DNA of 17,115 nt from Clostridiales bacterium UBA1763 (GCA_002314685.1 DCHB01000005.1:1-17115); one strand, 5' to 3'. Shown: positions 1 through 8,121, numbered from the stretch's first letter. The notes: generated by a model from the letters alone, not told the origin. Made by a program: numbers and translations.

Positions 1-40
1 TCCGTTTTTACTGGTTCGGTTCAAAGAACAGGAGATTTTT

Positions 41-3000
41 TCAGTTCGTTTTGTCCGCAGTGTGCTTGACGAGATTTATCCACAGGTCGGGCAAGAGCCC
101 GAGGTCGCGGGAAAGCGACTGCGGCAGTGTCGGTACGCGGTTGTAGAGATTGTAGATGTATTCGTCCCTCGCACCGCAAAAATCTAAAAGCTCAACGGTG
201 TAAACCGCGGGCACCCGTGCGTTTTGACTTCTCCTAACGGCAACAACCGTGCCGCGAAGCTTGCGGCAGGCGTGCTCAAGCTCAACGCTCTGTCCGAGCC
301 GCAAGAGCTCGGGCTCATCAACGAACAGATTTATGCTGTGCTCGGTGAGCCTTGTTGTTATACCCTCGGTTACAATGCCACCGTCGGAAATGAGCGAGAC
401 GGGCTCTGCGTCGATGACGGAAACGTTTTCGCCGTCGCTGTCACGCCCGTCAATGAGAAACAGACACATGACGAGGAAATACACATTTCTTATTAGCCAG
501 AAGAGCACGGCAAGAAGTCCGATGCTTTCAATGCCCGAAAGCAGGGTGATTACTCTGACTATGCCGAACAGTGACAGTGCCGTGAGCACCCAGAACGGGA
601 TTTTTGCCCGCATATTACGCTGTCGCTTACCGCTTGCAACCTGCTTTTTCGTGACCTTGAAGGTCGTGAGTGAAATGCCAAAGCTCTCCTTGATAATCGG
701 TATGAGCAAAAACGGCATAACAACGGTCTCTTGAATACCACTCCATTTTGACGAAATCGAGCCGTGACTGATTAGCCTCAGACAGAGGCTCTGACACACA
801 AACATGGGCAGCCAGAAGATCAAAAGCTGTGTAACAGTGCATTTGAACACTGGCACGCCGAATACGGCGAACATAAGCGGGGCGAGCATATAAATCCAGT
901 TTTTGAGCGAGGAAAACCAATAGGTGACGGAGCTCAGATAACTCATTTTCTGCCGCGTGCTCAAGCCGCGGTTACGCAGAAATTTCAGCTTCTTCGCGGT
1001 CAGAATAACGCCTCTGCCCCAGCGAGTGCGCTGCTGAATATGCTCTGCGAAGGACGAGGGAGCGAGTCCCGAGGCAAGAGGCTCGGGCAGACCGAGGCTT
1101 ATAAAGCCCGCCGCTTCAATCAATAGTCCCGTTGCAAAGTCCTCGGTAATAGAGCCCGTGTAAAAGCCGCCGATTGCCTCGATTGCTTTTCGTGACAGAA
1201 CTGTGTTTGAGCCGCCGTAGATTACGCTGTTTGATGCCGTGCGTGCGGGCTCAACGGTGCGGTAGAAAAAGTCCTGCTCATTCGGAATTCGCTTTTCGGC
1301 GTACAGATTGTGCTGAAAAACATCGGGATTGTAAAAGCACTGCGGAGTTTGTATAAAGCCAAGCGGCATTTGCTCGGACTCGGGGAGAGTTGCATTTCTT
1401 CGCTCCGCGTCAACAAAATACGGCACGGTTTTCAGGAGAAAATCCTCGCGTGGAATCATGTCCGCGTCAAAGGTCACAACGTAGGGCGAGTGTGTCCGCG
1501 CCATTGCGCAGTTGAGGTTGCCCGCCTTAGCGCCCGTATTGTCGGGGCGGTCAAAATAGCCCACGCCGAGCTCATCGGCAAGCTCACGCATCTGCACCCT
1601 GCGATTATCGTCGCAAAGATAGATGTGCACCTTGCCCGCGTCGGGATATTTAATGTGCTTACAGCCCGTGAGAGTTTTGCGCAGAAGCTCGACGGGCTCG
1701 TTATATGTGGCAACGAAAATATCAACATCGGGATAATCCGCGCTGTCGATTTCGGGCAGGGGGTAGTCGCGGAGCTTTATCATGCCGTCATAGTGCATGA
1801 GCGATTCCCAAAAGCCCAAAAGCTCCACAGCGAGCAATACGAGATTGCACACAATGGCAAACGCGCCGTACTCCACGGGCACGGAGAAAAATACACGCCA
1901 TAAAAGATAGATGAGCGAGGTAATGGTGCTCAAAATAAGCACAAGCTTTGCGGGGAGGAGCTTTCGCGCCGAGCCCTTTTGCTCAGCCTCGCCCGTTTTC
2001 TTGAGAAGCTCATTATAGCCGCGGCTTTTCTTTTCGCTGTGTCGCTTCAAGGCGAGAGCAAGCAAAATTGCAACTGCGGCAAAGGCGGCAAAAATGCCGA
2101 AGGGCAGGGCGTTGCTTGAGTGCCATAGCTGTCGGAAGCTCGTATCGACTCCGACTGAGATTTCGCTCGGTGCTGTTCCTGCAAGCAGAGCCCTGACATA
2201 CTGACCGCATACAGTGAGCATATCCTCGTCGAGACTGTCGGGCTTTATGAAAAAGCTGTCGAGCATAGCCGAGCTTTCGTCCGCGTTTGAAAGGCTCCAC
2301 AGCGCGTAGCTGAGCGAGTATTCATCTAATAGCTCAAACCATTTTGCACATTCGTCAAAATCAATCTGCCCGTCGCCCGACGCCTCGGACAAGCCGCACT
2401 CGCTGATAAAAACGGGCAAGCCGCCGTCAAGCGCACTCTTCAAAGCAAGCCTTGCCGAGTCTGTGTGACTTGAGGCGTAGAAATGGAAGGCGTAGAGGAT
2501 GTTGTCAAAGCCCTCTAATGGCTCCGCGGCGGCGGAGGCGAGGTCTTGTGAATAGTCGGGAGTGCCGACAATAATTACGGCATCGGGGCTGTATTGCCGT
2601 ATTACGGGGATAACGGTCTGTGCGTAGGATTTAATATCCGCCCATGTTGTCGCCCCGTTAGGCTCATTGCAGATTTCATAGATTATATTCGGGCAGTCGG
2701 CGTATTTCGACGCAAGGGCTTTGAAAAACTCCGCCGCCTCATCTGCGTAGGTGTTCGGGTTGCCGTCATTGAGTATATGCCAGTCGGCAATTACATACAT
2801 ATCGGCATTTATAGCGGTGTCTATGCCCTCGTAAAGAAGCTCAAGACTTTTCTTCTGCCCGCCGCCGCAGTAGTCCTCGGAGTACATGGGCAGGCGAATT
2901 AAATTCGCGCCCCATTCACGGCTGACAGCCTCAAAAAGCCCGTCGTTTACGCAGTCGGGGAAAAATAACAGCCCGTGCAGGCTGACGCCGCGTAATATAG

Positions 3001-3169
3001 CGCGGTCTCCGTTTTCATCGCAGAGCGAAGCACCCTCAAGATGCAGTGCACCCGAGGTGCTCGGACGCGCCGTGCCCTGCACGGCAAAGGCGTTGACGGG
3101 CAAAATAACCGACAGCGATACTGCGGCAAGCAGGACGGCGAAAAGGCGAATAATTCTATTTCGTTTCAT
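41..3169 (-). CDS. GH5 glycoside hydrolase fused to a cellulose-synthase-like GT2 glycosyltransferase with a PilZ-like tail
   Basis: The 1042-residue protein appears to make and trim a beta-glucan at the cell membrane. Residues 8-29 form a signal or anchor helix. Residues about 45-330 are GH5-like: NEP with the likely acid/base Glu169, and ISECG with the likely nucleophile Glu257. A membrane helix at about 357-375 should return the chain to the cytoplasm. Two more helices lie at 408-426 and 434-455. The GT2 core follows: DD at 520-521, DAD at 568-570, TED at 675-677 and QRTRW at 713-717. A BcsA-like gating-loop motif FKVTKK lies at 837-842, then further helices to about 906. Residues 925-995 look like a PilZ beta-barrel, but no RxxxR is visible before it, so c-di-GMP binding is doubtful. 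Gram-negative cellulose operons carry a separate hydrolase (BcsZ, GH8). In Clostridioides the ccs operon has a separate GH5 protein, CcsZ. Here the two activities share one chain. The ATG at 3167-3169 follows GGGGTG. The polymer could also be a mixed-linkage or other beta-glucan. Confidence 0.88.
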   Translation of the reverse strand: MKRNRIIRLFAVLLAAVSLSVILPVNAFAVQGTARPSTSGALHLEGASLCDENGDRAILRGVSLHGLLFFPDCVNDGLFEAVSREWGANLIRLPMYSEDYCGGGQKKSLELLYEGIDTAINADMYVIADWHILNDGNPNTYADEAAEFFKALASKYADCPNIIYEICNEPNGATTWADIKSYAQTVIPVIRQYSPDAVIIVGTPDYSQDLASAAAEPLEGFDNILYAFHFYASSHTDSARLALKSALDGGLPVFISECGLSEASGDGQIDFDECAKWFELLDEYSLSYALWSLSNADESSAMLDSFFIKPDSLDEDMLTVCGQYVRALLAGTAPSEISVGVDTSFRQLWHSSNALPFGIFAAFAAVAILLALALKRHSEKKSRGYNELLKKTGEAEQKGSARKLLPAKLVLILSTITSLIYLLWRVFFSVPVEYGAFAIVCNLVLLAVELLGFWESLMHYDGMIKLRDYPLPEIDSADYPDVDIFVATYNEPVELLRKTLTGCKHIKYPDAGKVHIYLCDDNRRVQMRELADELGVGYFDRPDNTGAKAGNLNCAMARTHSPYVVTFDADMIPREDFLLKTVPYFVDAERRNATLPESEQMPLGFIQTPQCFYNPDVFQHNLYAEKRIPNEQDFFYRTVEPARTASNSVIYGGSNTVLSRKAIEAIGGFYTGSITEDFATGLLIEAAGFISLGLPEPLASGLAPSSFAEHIQQRTRWGRGVILTAKKLKFLRNRGLSTRQKMSYLSSVTYWFSSLKNWIYMLAPLMFAVFGVPVFKCTVTQLLIFWLPMFVCQSLCLRLISHGSISSKWSGIQETVVMPFLLIPIIKESFGISLTTFKVTKKQVASGKRQRNMRAKIPFWVLTALSLFGIVRVITLLSGIESIGLLAVLFWLIRNVYFLVMCLFLIDGRDSDGENVSVIDAEPVSLISDGGIVTEGITTRLTEHSINLFVDEPELLRLGQSVELEHACRKLRGTVVAVRRSQNARVPAVYTVELLDFCGARDEYIYNLYNRVPTLPQSLSRDLGLLPDLWINLVKHTADKTN

Positions 3170-3209
3170 ACTTCACCCCATTGACAGGATTTAGTGTATC
3201 AATAGGCTA

Positions 3210-3238
3210 ATATTAGCATTTTTTATTACAAAAGTAAA
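3210..3238 (-). promoter_or_regulatory. Sigma-A promoter for the GH5-GT2 gene
   Basis: Read leftward, TTTACT (3233-3238) and TAATAT (3210-3215) are separated by 17 bases. Transcription would start near 3203, about 35 bases before the ATG. Confidence 0.5.
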
Positions 3239-3242
3239 CGGA

Positions 3243-3277
3243 AAACCGCCTGCGGTATTATAAGCCGCAGGCGGTTT
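3243..3277 (-). terminator. Intrinsic terminator after the membrane-protein gene
   Basis: The 13-bp arms 3243-3255 and 3265-3277 pair perfectly (CCGCCTGCGG core) around a 9-base loop. Read leftward the stem runs into TTTTC, a short U-run. It sits just past the stop of the 223-residue membrane protein at 3288. Confidence 0.7.
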
Positions 3278-3287
3278 CGGTATGTAA

Positions 3288-3959
3288 TCAGATGACGCCG
3301 AGAGGAATGAGCACGACGAGCAGAAGTGCGTCAAGTCCCCAAAGACCGATGAGGAAGCGTTTACGCTTTTTCGGCTCCATGTCGGGAACATAGTTTGATG
3401 CGAGGAAGAAGGGAACATAGGTGGTGATGAATACGGGGAGAACGCCCCACCACTTATAAACCCAGAGGAAGGAGCCGTTGTCGGTGCCTGCGAGGAAGGA
3501 CTCGAACAGACCGAACAGCGCCGCCATTTCGATTGCGCCTACGAGCTTGCAGCTTATGCCCTTTTTGGTGCCGCCCTTGGTGAAGTATCTCGTGCTTCTG
3601 TCATCGGGGAGCATTTTGAAGGAAATCATACCTGCGATAGAGAACATCATGGAAAGCTCCCAGCACACGCCTATAAGCAGAATGAAGGTCGTGGATTCGT
3701 TGGAAACGGTCCAAAGGGGATAGCCCCAGATTTTGCAGATTATTGCGTTGCAGATTTCATACAGCCAATGTACGCCGTACAGTGCAAGACCTGCATAGAC
3801 GATTTCAAAGCTCTTGTTCTTAATCTCTGTCCAATAGATGTAGAATACAACAGCGAGAATGAAAATGAAGGTCCAGTTGAAGTTTTCGGTACTGCGGACG
3901 ACTACGGCGTCAACTAAGGCTTTTGCCTCGTCGGTACCCGTACCCCAAAATTGAAACAT
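3288..3959 (-). CDS. Six-helix integral membrane protein of unknown family, divergent from the glycyl radical genes
   Basis: I do not recognise this family. The start is the ATG at 3957-3959, preceded by AGGAGG at a good distance. A longer in-frame ORF from 4034 has no such site and would cover the promoter. The 223-residue product has no cleavable signal. Hydrophobic segments lie at about 28-43, 52-76, 88-113, 138-155, 168-188 and 201-222. Aromatic and acidic residues sit inside or at the edge of helices: W65, E68, W100, E101, E144 and E153. This suggests a binding pocket rather than a simple anchor, but that is inference. The basic stretch KKRKR near 197-201 precedes the last helix. The gene is transcribed away from the activase from a shared 214-base control region, which suggests co-regulation. 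It may be the transporter or a membrane-bound partner enzyme for the substrate or product of the glycyl radical enzyme. Confidence 0.8.
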   Translation of the reverse strand: MFQFWGTGTDEAKALVDAVVVRSTENFNWTFIFILAVVFYIYWTEIKNKSFEIVYAGLALYGVHWLYEICNAIICKIWGYPLWTVSNESTTFILLIGVCWELSMMFSIAGMISFKMLPDDRSTRYFTKGGTKKGISCKLVGAIEMAALFGLFESFLAGTDNGSFLWVYKWWGVLPVFITTYVPFFLASNYVPDMEPKKRKRFLIGLWGLDALLLVVLIPLGVI

Positions 3960-4002
3960 GGTTTTTCCTCCTGATGTTAAATTTTTTGCAATTGCTGATA
4001 AT

Positions 4003-4031
4003 AATATAACACATTGTTGAAAATATGCAAA
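4003..4031 (-). promoter_or_regulatory. Promoter for the membrane-protein gene
   Basis: Read leftward, TTTGCA (4026-4031) and TATATT (4003-4008) are separated by 17 bases. The start would be near 3996, leaving a leader of about 37 bases with AGGAGG before the ATG at 3959. Confidence 0.5.
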
Positions 4032-4075
4032 CACCGTTTTGTGTTCTGCACGGTTTTTGTGCTAATATCAACAAT
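4013..4075. promoter_or_regulatory. Candidate operators: inverted ATTGTTGA arms enclosing an imperfect direct repeat
   Basis: ATTGTTGA at 4013-4020 and its inverse TCAACAAT at 4068-4075 bracket two imperfect direct copies: CACCGTTTTGTG (4032-4043) and CACGGTTTTTGTG (4049-4061). The left arm overlaps the spacer of the leftward promoter. The copies lie between the two divergent promoters, where a regulator could act on both. No regulator gene is nearby. Confidence 0.35.
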
Positions 4076-4102
4076 ATTTTGCGGCTTTTGCGGCTTTTCT
4101 AC

Positions 4103-4136
4103 TTTACTTGACTTTTTTTATCTGCTACAATTATAT
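4103..4136 (+). promoter_or_regulatory. Promoter for the activase-GRE operon
   Basis: Two overlapping readings fit: TTTACT (4103-4108), 17 bases, TACAAT (4126-4131); or TTGACT (4108-4113), 17 bases, TTATAT (4131-4136). Either gives a start near 4138-4144 and a leader of 30-36 bases that carries GAGGTG before the ATG at 4174. Confidence 0.55.
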
Positions 4137-4173
4137 ACAATCGGATAATATGTTCAGGTTATGAGGTGCGAAA

Positions 4174-5085
4174 ATGAAAACACCGCTTGTTTTGGAAATA
4201 AAGTGCAATTCACTCGATGACGGTCCCGGCATACGCTCGGTTGTGTTTTTCAAGGGCTGTCCACTAAGCTGTATATGGTGTCACAATCCCGAGAGCAAGC
4301 GCGTGCCGACGGAAATTTCCTTTGATGAGCAGAGCTGTATCGGCTGCGGAACCTGCACAAAATTCTGCACGCAGGGTGCGCTGAATATTCAAAACAGATA
4401 CTACATCGACAGAGAAAAATGCAATCTTTGCTTTAAGTGCGTTGAGCACTGCCCCGCTAAGGCAATAACCCGTGTGGGCGTTGAGATGACGCATGAGGAG
4501 ATTTTGAAAAAGGTTTTGGCGGATAAGCCCTTCTACGATATTTCGGGCGGCGGAGTAACCCTCTCGGGAGGAGAGGCAACGCTGTGCACCGAATGGGTGG
4601 GCAGGCTTGCGCAAATGCTGCACGAAAACGGCGTCAAGGTGCTTGTCGAAACCTGCGGCTTTTTCAATTACGAGCTCGCCGCGGAGCATCTTTTACCCTA
4701 TGTCGACGGCATTTTCTGCGATATTAAGATCTACGACCGAGAAAAGCATAAAAAATACTGCGGAGTGTATAACGACAGAATACTCGAAAACTTCCGCAGA
4801 ATGTATGATGACAGAGAAAAGTACGGCTACAGCATTATGCCGAGAGTGCCGCTTATCCCCGATATTACCGACACGGACGAAAATCTCACGGCAATCGCGG
4901 AGTATATGCAGTTGGTAGGAGTTGAAAAAACCGACCTCCTGCCGTACAACCCGACATGGTACTCGAAAAACGATAAGCTCGGAGTACAGCTTAGCGGTGA
5001 GCTTGAAAAGCTGACGGGCTGGCAGTCCAAGGAGAAAACCGAACACGCAAGACAAATATTTTTATCAAGAAATATAAAATGTTAG
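4174..5085 (+). CDS. Glycyl radical enzyme activating enzyme (radical SAM)
   Basis: The protein uses SAM and a [4Fe-4S] cluster to place the glycyl radical on the partner GRE encoded directly downstream. The radical SAM cluster motif is C29-x3-C33-x2-C36 (CPLSCIWC). A ferredoxin-like insert carries two further four-Cys sets: C55, C58, C61, C65 and C83, C86, C89, C93. This insert is usual in activases of the non-PFL GREs (glycerol dehydratase, arylacetate decarboxylase, benzylsuccinate synthase types) and is missing from classical PflA. SGGE (131-134) is the SAM-binding GGE motif. At 303 residues the length is normal for the clustered-activase type. The ATG at 4174 follows GAGGTG five bases upstream. 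The stop TAG overlaps the GRE Shine-Dalgarno site, and only 10 bases separate the genes. The exact substrate class cannot be read from the activase. Confidence 0.93.
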   Translation: MKTPLVLEIKCNSLDDGPGIRSVVFFKGCPLSCIWCHNPESKRVPTEISFDEQSCIGCGTCTKFCTQGALNIQNRYYIDREKCNLCFKCVEHCPAKAITRVGVEMTHEEILKKVLADKPFYDISGGGVTLSGGEATLCTEWVGRLAQMLHENGVKVLVETCGFFNYELAAEHLLPYVDGIFCDIKIYDREKHKKYCGVYNDRILENFRRMYDDREKYGYSIMPRVPLIPDITDTDENLTAIAEYMQLVGVEKTDLLPYNPTWYSKNDKLGVQLSGELEKLTGWQSKEKTEHARQIFLSRNIKC

Positions 5086-5095
5086 GAGGAAGCAC

Positions 5096-8062
5096 ATGAA
5101 CCCCAAAACAACAGGCATGATAGCAAACTCACTTGCAAACATCGTTCTCAAATTTATGGCGGCATACTTCTCGAATGTCAAGAGCAAGCAGGCATATCTC
5201 AAGACAGTTGACGGCTGGATGGACTTTGCAATAGGTCTGACAACCGAGGACGGCGCTGTAAAGCAGTCTATCCGCTTCAAAAACGGCAAGGGCAGTGTAA
5301 AGGGCAGCATCGACAATGTTGATACCCTGCTCACACTGCAGGATACCTCCGTGCTTGCACAGCTTGCAACACTGCCTCCCAACGAGGTTCTGAACCTCAT
5401 GCTGAAAAACAAAATGTCCTCAAGCGGCAGTATGGCTTATCTCGAGTTTTTCAATCTGCTTCTGTCGGTCATGATGAAGGATAAGCAGATTAAGCAGATG
5501 AAGGCGCAGAAGGCTGAGCGCGAGGCATTCGGCAAGACAATGTCCGATGAAAAGGTCCCCGAGGGACCGCGTCCCCGCAAGCAGTTTCTTAAGGCGAGCG
5601 AGGTCGATGCGGGCGTGCACTGCCTGCAGGATGACCCCTACCTTTCAACCTACGCGATTGAGGATTTTCCGAGACTCAGAGAGTATCTGAATTACCACCA
5701 CACGGGCACGCCCGAGGTCTGCACGGAGCGTGCGGCGCTTCTCACCGATTTCTTCCGCGCAAACGGCTTTGAAACGAAAAACGACGGTACACCGTGGATT
5801 CCTGAGGTGCGTCAGGGCAAGGCGTTCCGTTATCTCATGGAAAACCGCAAGCCCATAATCCGCAAGGGCAATCTCATTGCAGGCACCACAACGACAAAAA
5901 CAGTCGGCGTTCCCATCTACCCCGATGCAATCGGCATTATCTTCTGGGGCGAGCTTCTTACCGTGCAGGACAGAATGCTGAATGCCTACGGTCCGCTGTC
6001 CGACGAGGAAATCTACAAAATCAATAACGACATTTTCCCCTATTGGGTGCACCGCAACTTCCGCGAATACGTGCGCGAGAAGTACGATGAGCCCGTTTGC
6101 CAGCAGCTTGACGAGCGTTGGGCGGCGATATTCATGTGGAAGAATGTCGCGCTGTCACATACAATTCTCGATTATCCCAAGCTCCTCAAAAAGGGCTTAA
6201 GCGGCATTATTGACGAGATTAAGCAGGAGCTTATTGATGACACCGAAGCACCGCAGTCCAAGGTCGATTTCCTCAACTCCATGATTGACTGCTACGAGGG
6301 TGTTATCGCCTATGCGCGCAACCTCGCCGCGCAGGCGCAGAAGGAAGCGGATGCGGAGACAAATCCCGCACGCAAGGCAGAGCTTCAGGTAATCGCCGAT
6401 GCGGTAAAGCACTCACCCGAATTCCCTGCAAGAAACCTCGATGAGGCTGTAAACGCAGTTTGGATTCACTGGGTATCCGTGCACATGGAAAGCACCAATG
6501 CGGGCTTCTCCCTCGGCAGAATGGACCAGTGGCTGCAGCCCTATTTTGAAGCAGACATGGCAAAGCTTACCGATAAGGCAGAGCGTGACGCATACATAAA
6601 GCACGCACTTGAGCTTATCGGCTGCTTCTACATAAACTGTCAGGATCATCTGCCCCTCACCCCCGACATCGGCAACTACCTGTTCGGCGGCTCATCCTCC
6701 GACCAGGCAATAACTCTCGGCGGTATCACCCCCGACGGTGAGGACGCAGTAAACGACATGACCTACGTGTTCCTCAAGGTCACAGAAATGCTCTCAATGC
6801 GTGACCCGAACATAAATGCCCGCTACAACAGCGAGAAAAACAGCATGACCTACCTCAAGCGTCTGTGCGAGGTCAATGTCAATACAACCTCAACTCCGTC
6901 AATCCATAACGATACCGTCGTCATGGCGTCCTTAAAGGAGCATCATTACGATCAGCGCGACCTCAACGACTGGTCGGCGACGGGCTGTGTTGAGCCGACG
7001 ATTTCGGGCAAGCACCTCGGACACACGAACTGCATGATGTTCAGCATGGTTGCACCCTTTGAAATGGCGATGTTCAACGGCTATCATCCGCTTATGCGCT
7101 GGCAGTTAGGTCCCAAAACGGGCGAGCCCGAGGACTTCAAGAGCTTTGACGATTTCTTCAAGGCATACACAGTTCAGCTCGGACTTATGGCAGACCTCGC
7201 CTGCGAGTACAACAATTATCTCGGCGAGGCACACGCCGTAATCCGTCCCACTCCGCTTATGTCCGCAATGCTCGACGGCTGTATCAAGAAGGGCATAGAC
7301 TGCACCAAGGGCGGCGCAAAGTACAATTCATCGGGCACGGCGTGCATAGGTCTTGCCGATGTTGTTGACTCGCTCATGGCAATAAAGACTCTCGTTTTCG
7401 ACAAGCAGGTTTACACTTTGCGCGAGATGTTTGACGCCGTAAAGAACAACTTTGAGGGGCAGGAGGTCATGCGTCAGCGCATACTCACCGAGGTGCCGCG
7501 CTTCGGCTCCGACAGCGATGAGGCAGTCACAGTTGCAAACCGCGTGACAAAGTTCACACGCGACCACTTCTGGTCACATCTAAACTACCGCGGCGGTCAT
7601 TACACCACGGGCTGGTGGTCGATGTCAAACCATGTCGCCTTCGGTACCCTCGCAGGCGCTCTGCCCTCGGGCAGACTTGCGTCCCTGCCGTTCACCCCGG
7701 GACTTACGCCTGAGGCAAACGCCTCCAAGAGCCTGCTTGACAACATTAAGGACGTCACCAAGCTCGACCCCGAAAACATGAACAACAACATCGCGTTCAA
7801 TGTCAAGGTAAATCCCTCGCCGAAGGATAGCCACGAGCAGACCGTTGACCAGCTTTGCTCCTATGCAAAGGCTTATTCAAGCCTCGGCGGTATGCAGATG
7901 CAGTTTAACGTTGTTTCCAGCGAAACGATGCGTGCGGCAATGGCAAATCCCGATGCTTACCGTGACCTCATGGTACGCATCTCGGGCTACAATGCCTACT
8001 TCGTAACGCTCAACAAGGAGCTTCAGCTCGAGCTTATTCGCAGAGCAGACTTCGGAATGTAA
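5096..8062 (+). CDS. Glycyl radical enzyme with an N-terminal SCP2-like domain, substrate unknown
   Basis: At 988 residues this is longer than most GREs (about 760-900). The core, about 170-988, has the family hallmarks: thiyl Cys631 followed by Glu633 in GCVEP, and the radical Gly964 in RISGYNAYF. FSLGRMDQ (471-478) and QLGPKTGEP (670-678) are other typical GRE stretches. Glu633 argues against pyruvate formate-lyase, which has CC here. His664 lies 33 residues after the Cys, the spacing I recall for the substrate-binding His of hydroxyphenylacetate decarboxylase (C503/H536). That is a hint, not proof, and no small HpdC-like subunit is present. Residues about 25-128 read like an SCP2 lipid-carrier domain: alternating beta strands (DFAIGLTT, SIRFKNGKGSV), TLLTLQD, a helix, then MSSSGSMAYL. 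A charged linker (about 128-160) joins it to the core. This suggests a hydrophobic substrate (inference). AGGAGG precedes the ATG. Other possibilities include dehydratase or alkylsuccinate-synthase-type chemistry. Confidence 0.92.
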   Translation: MNPKTTGMIANSLANIVLKFMAAYFSNVKSKQAYLKTVDGWMDFAIGLTTEDGAVKQSIRFKNGKGSVKGSIDNVDTLLTLQDTSVLAQLATLPPNEVLNLMLKNKMSSSGSMAYLEFFNLLLSVMMKDKQIKQMKAQKAEREAFGKTMSDEKVPEGPRPRKQFLKASEVDAGVHCLQDDPYLSTYAIEDFPRLREYLNYHHTGTPEVCTERAALLTDFFRANGFETKNDGTPWIPEVRQGKAFRYLMENRKPIIRKGNLIAGTTTTKTVGVPIYPDAIGIIFWGELLTVQDRMLNAYGPLSDEEIYKINNDIFPYWVHRNFREYVREKYDEPVCQQLDERWAAIFMWKNVALSHTILDYPKLLKKGLSGIIDEIKQELIDDTEAPQSKVDFLNSMIDCYEGVIAYARNLAAQAQKEADAETNPARKAELQVIADAVKHSPEFPARNLDEAVNAVWIHWVSVHMESTNAGFSLGRMDQWLQPYFEADMAKLTDKAERDAYIKHALELIGCFYINCQDHLPLTPDIGNYLFGGSSSDQAITLGGITPDGEDAVNDMTYVFLKVTEMLSMRDPNINARYNSEKNSMTYLKRLCEVNVNTTSTPSIHNDTVVMASLKEHHYDQRDLNDWSATGCVEPTISGKHLGHTNCMMFSMVAPFEMAMFNGYHPLMRWQLGPKTGEPEDFKSFDDFFKAYTVQLGLMADLACEYNNYLGEAHAVIRPTPLMSAMLDGCIKKGIDCTKGGAKYNSSGTACIGLADVVDSLMAIKTLVFDKQVYTLREMFDAVKNNFEGQEVMRQRILTEVPRFGSDSDEAVTVANRVTKFTRDHFWSHLNYRGGHYTTGWWSMSNHVAFGTLAGALPSGRLASLPFTPGLTPEANASKSLLDNIKDVTKLDPENMNNNIAFNVKVNPSPKDSHEQTVDQLCSYAKAYSSLGGMQMQFNVVSSETMRAAMANPDAYRDLMVRISGYNAYFVTLNKELQLELIRRADFGM

Positions 8063-8070
8063 TATAATCA

Positions 8071-8106
8071 AAAATCTCGCCAATACTTTGTGTATTGGCG
8101 AGTTTT
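8071..8106. terminator. Bidirectional terminator between the GRE and anti-sigma genes
   Basis: CTCGCCAATAC (8076-8086) pairs perfectly with 8092-8102 around TTTGT. TTTT follows on the right and AAAA precedes on the left, so it can end both the rightward GRE operon and the leftward sigma/anti-sigma operon. Confidence 0.85.
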
Positions 8107-8121
8107 CTTATATCATGGATT

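Noticed and set aside
249..734. Rightward ORF inside the GH5-GT2 gene
   Set aside because: It is antisense to a well-supported transmembrane and PilZ-like coding region, has no ribosome site and its translation looks random.
1310..1903. 197-residue rightward ORF antisense to the GT2 core
   Set aside because: It mirrors conserved GT2 motifs on the other strand. Long antisense frames are expected in codon-biased genes.
3960..4034. Longer start at 4034 for the membrane protein
   Set aside because: There is no ribosome site before it and it covers the predicted promoter, while AGGAGG precedes the ATG at 3959.
5096..8062. Pyruvate formate-lyase assignment for the GRE
   Set aside because: PFL has two adjacent active-site Cys. 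This protein has GCVEP with Glu two residues after the Cys, and its activase carries extra ferredoxin-type clusters.
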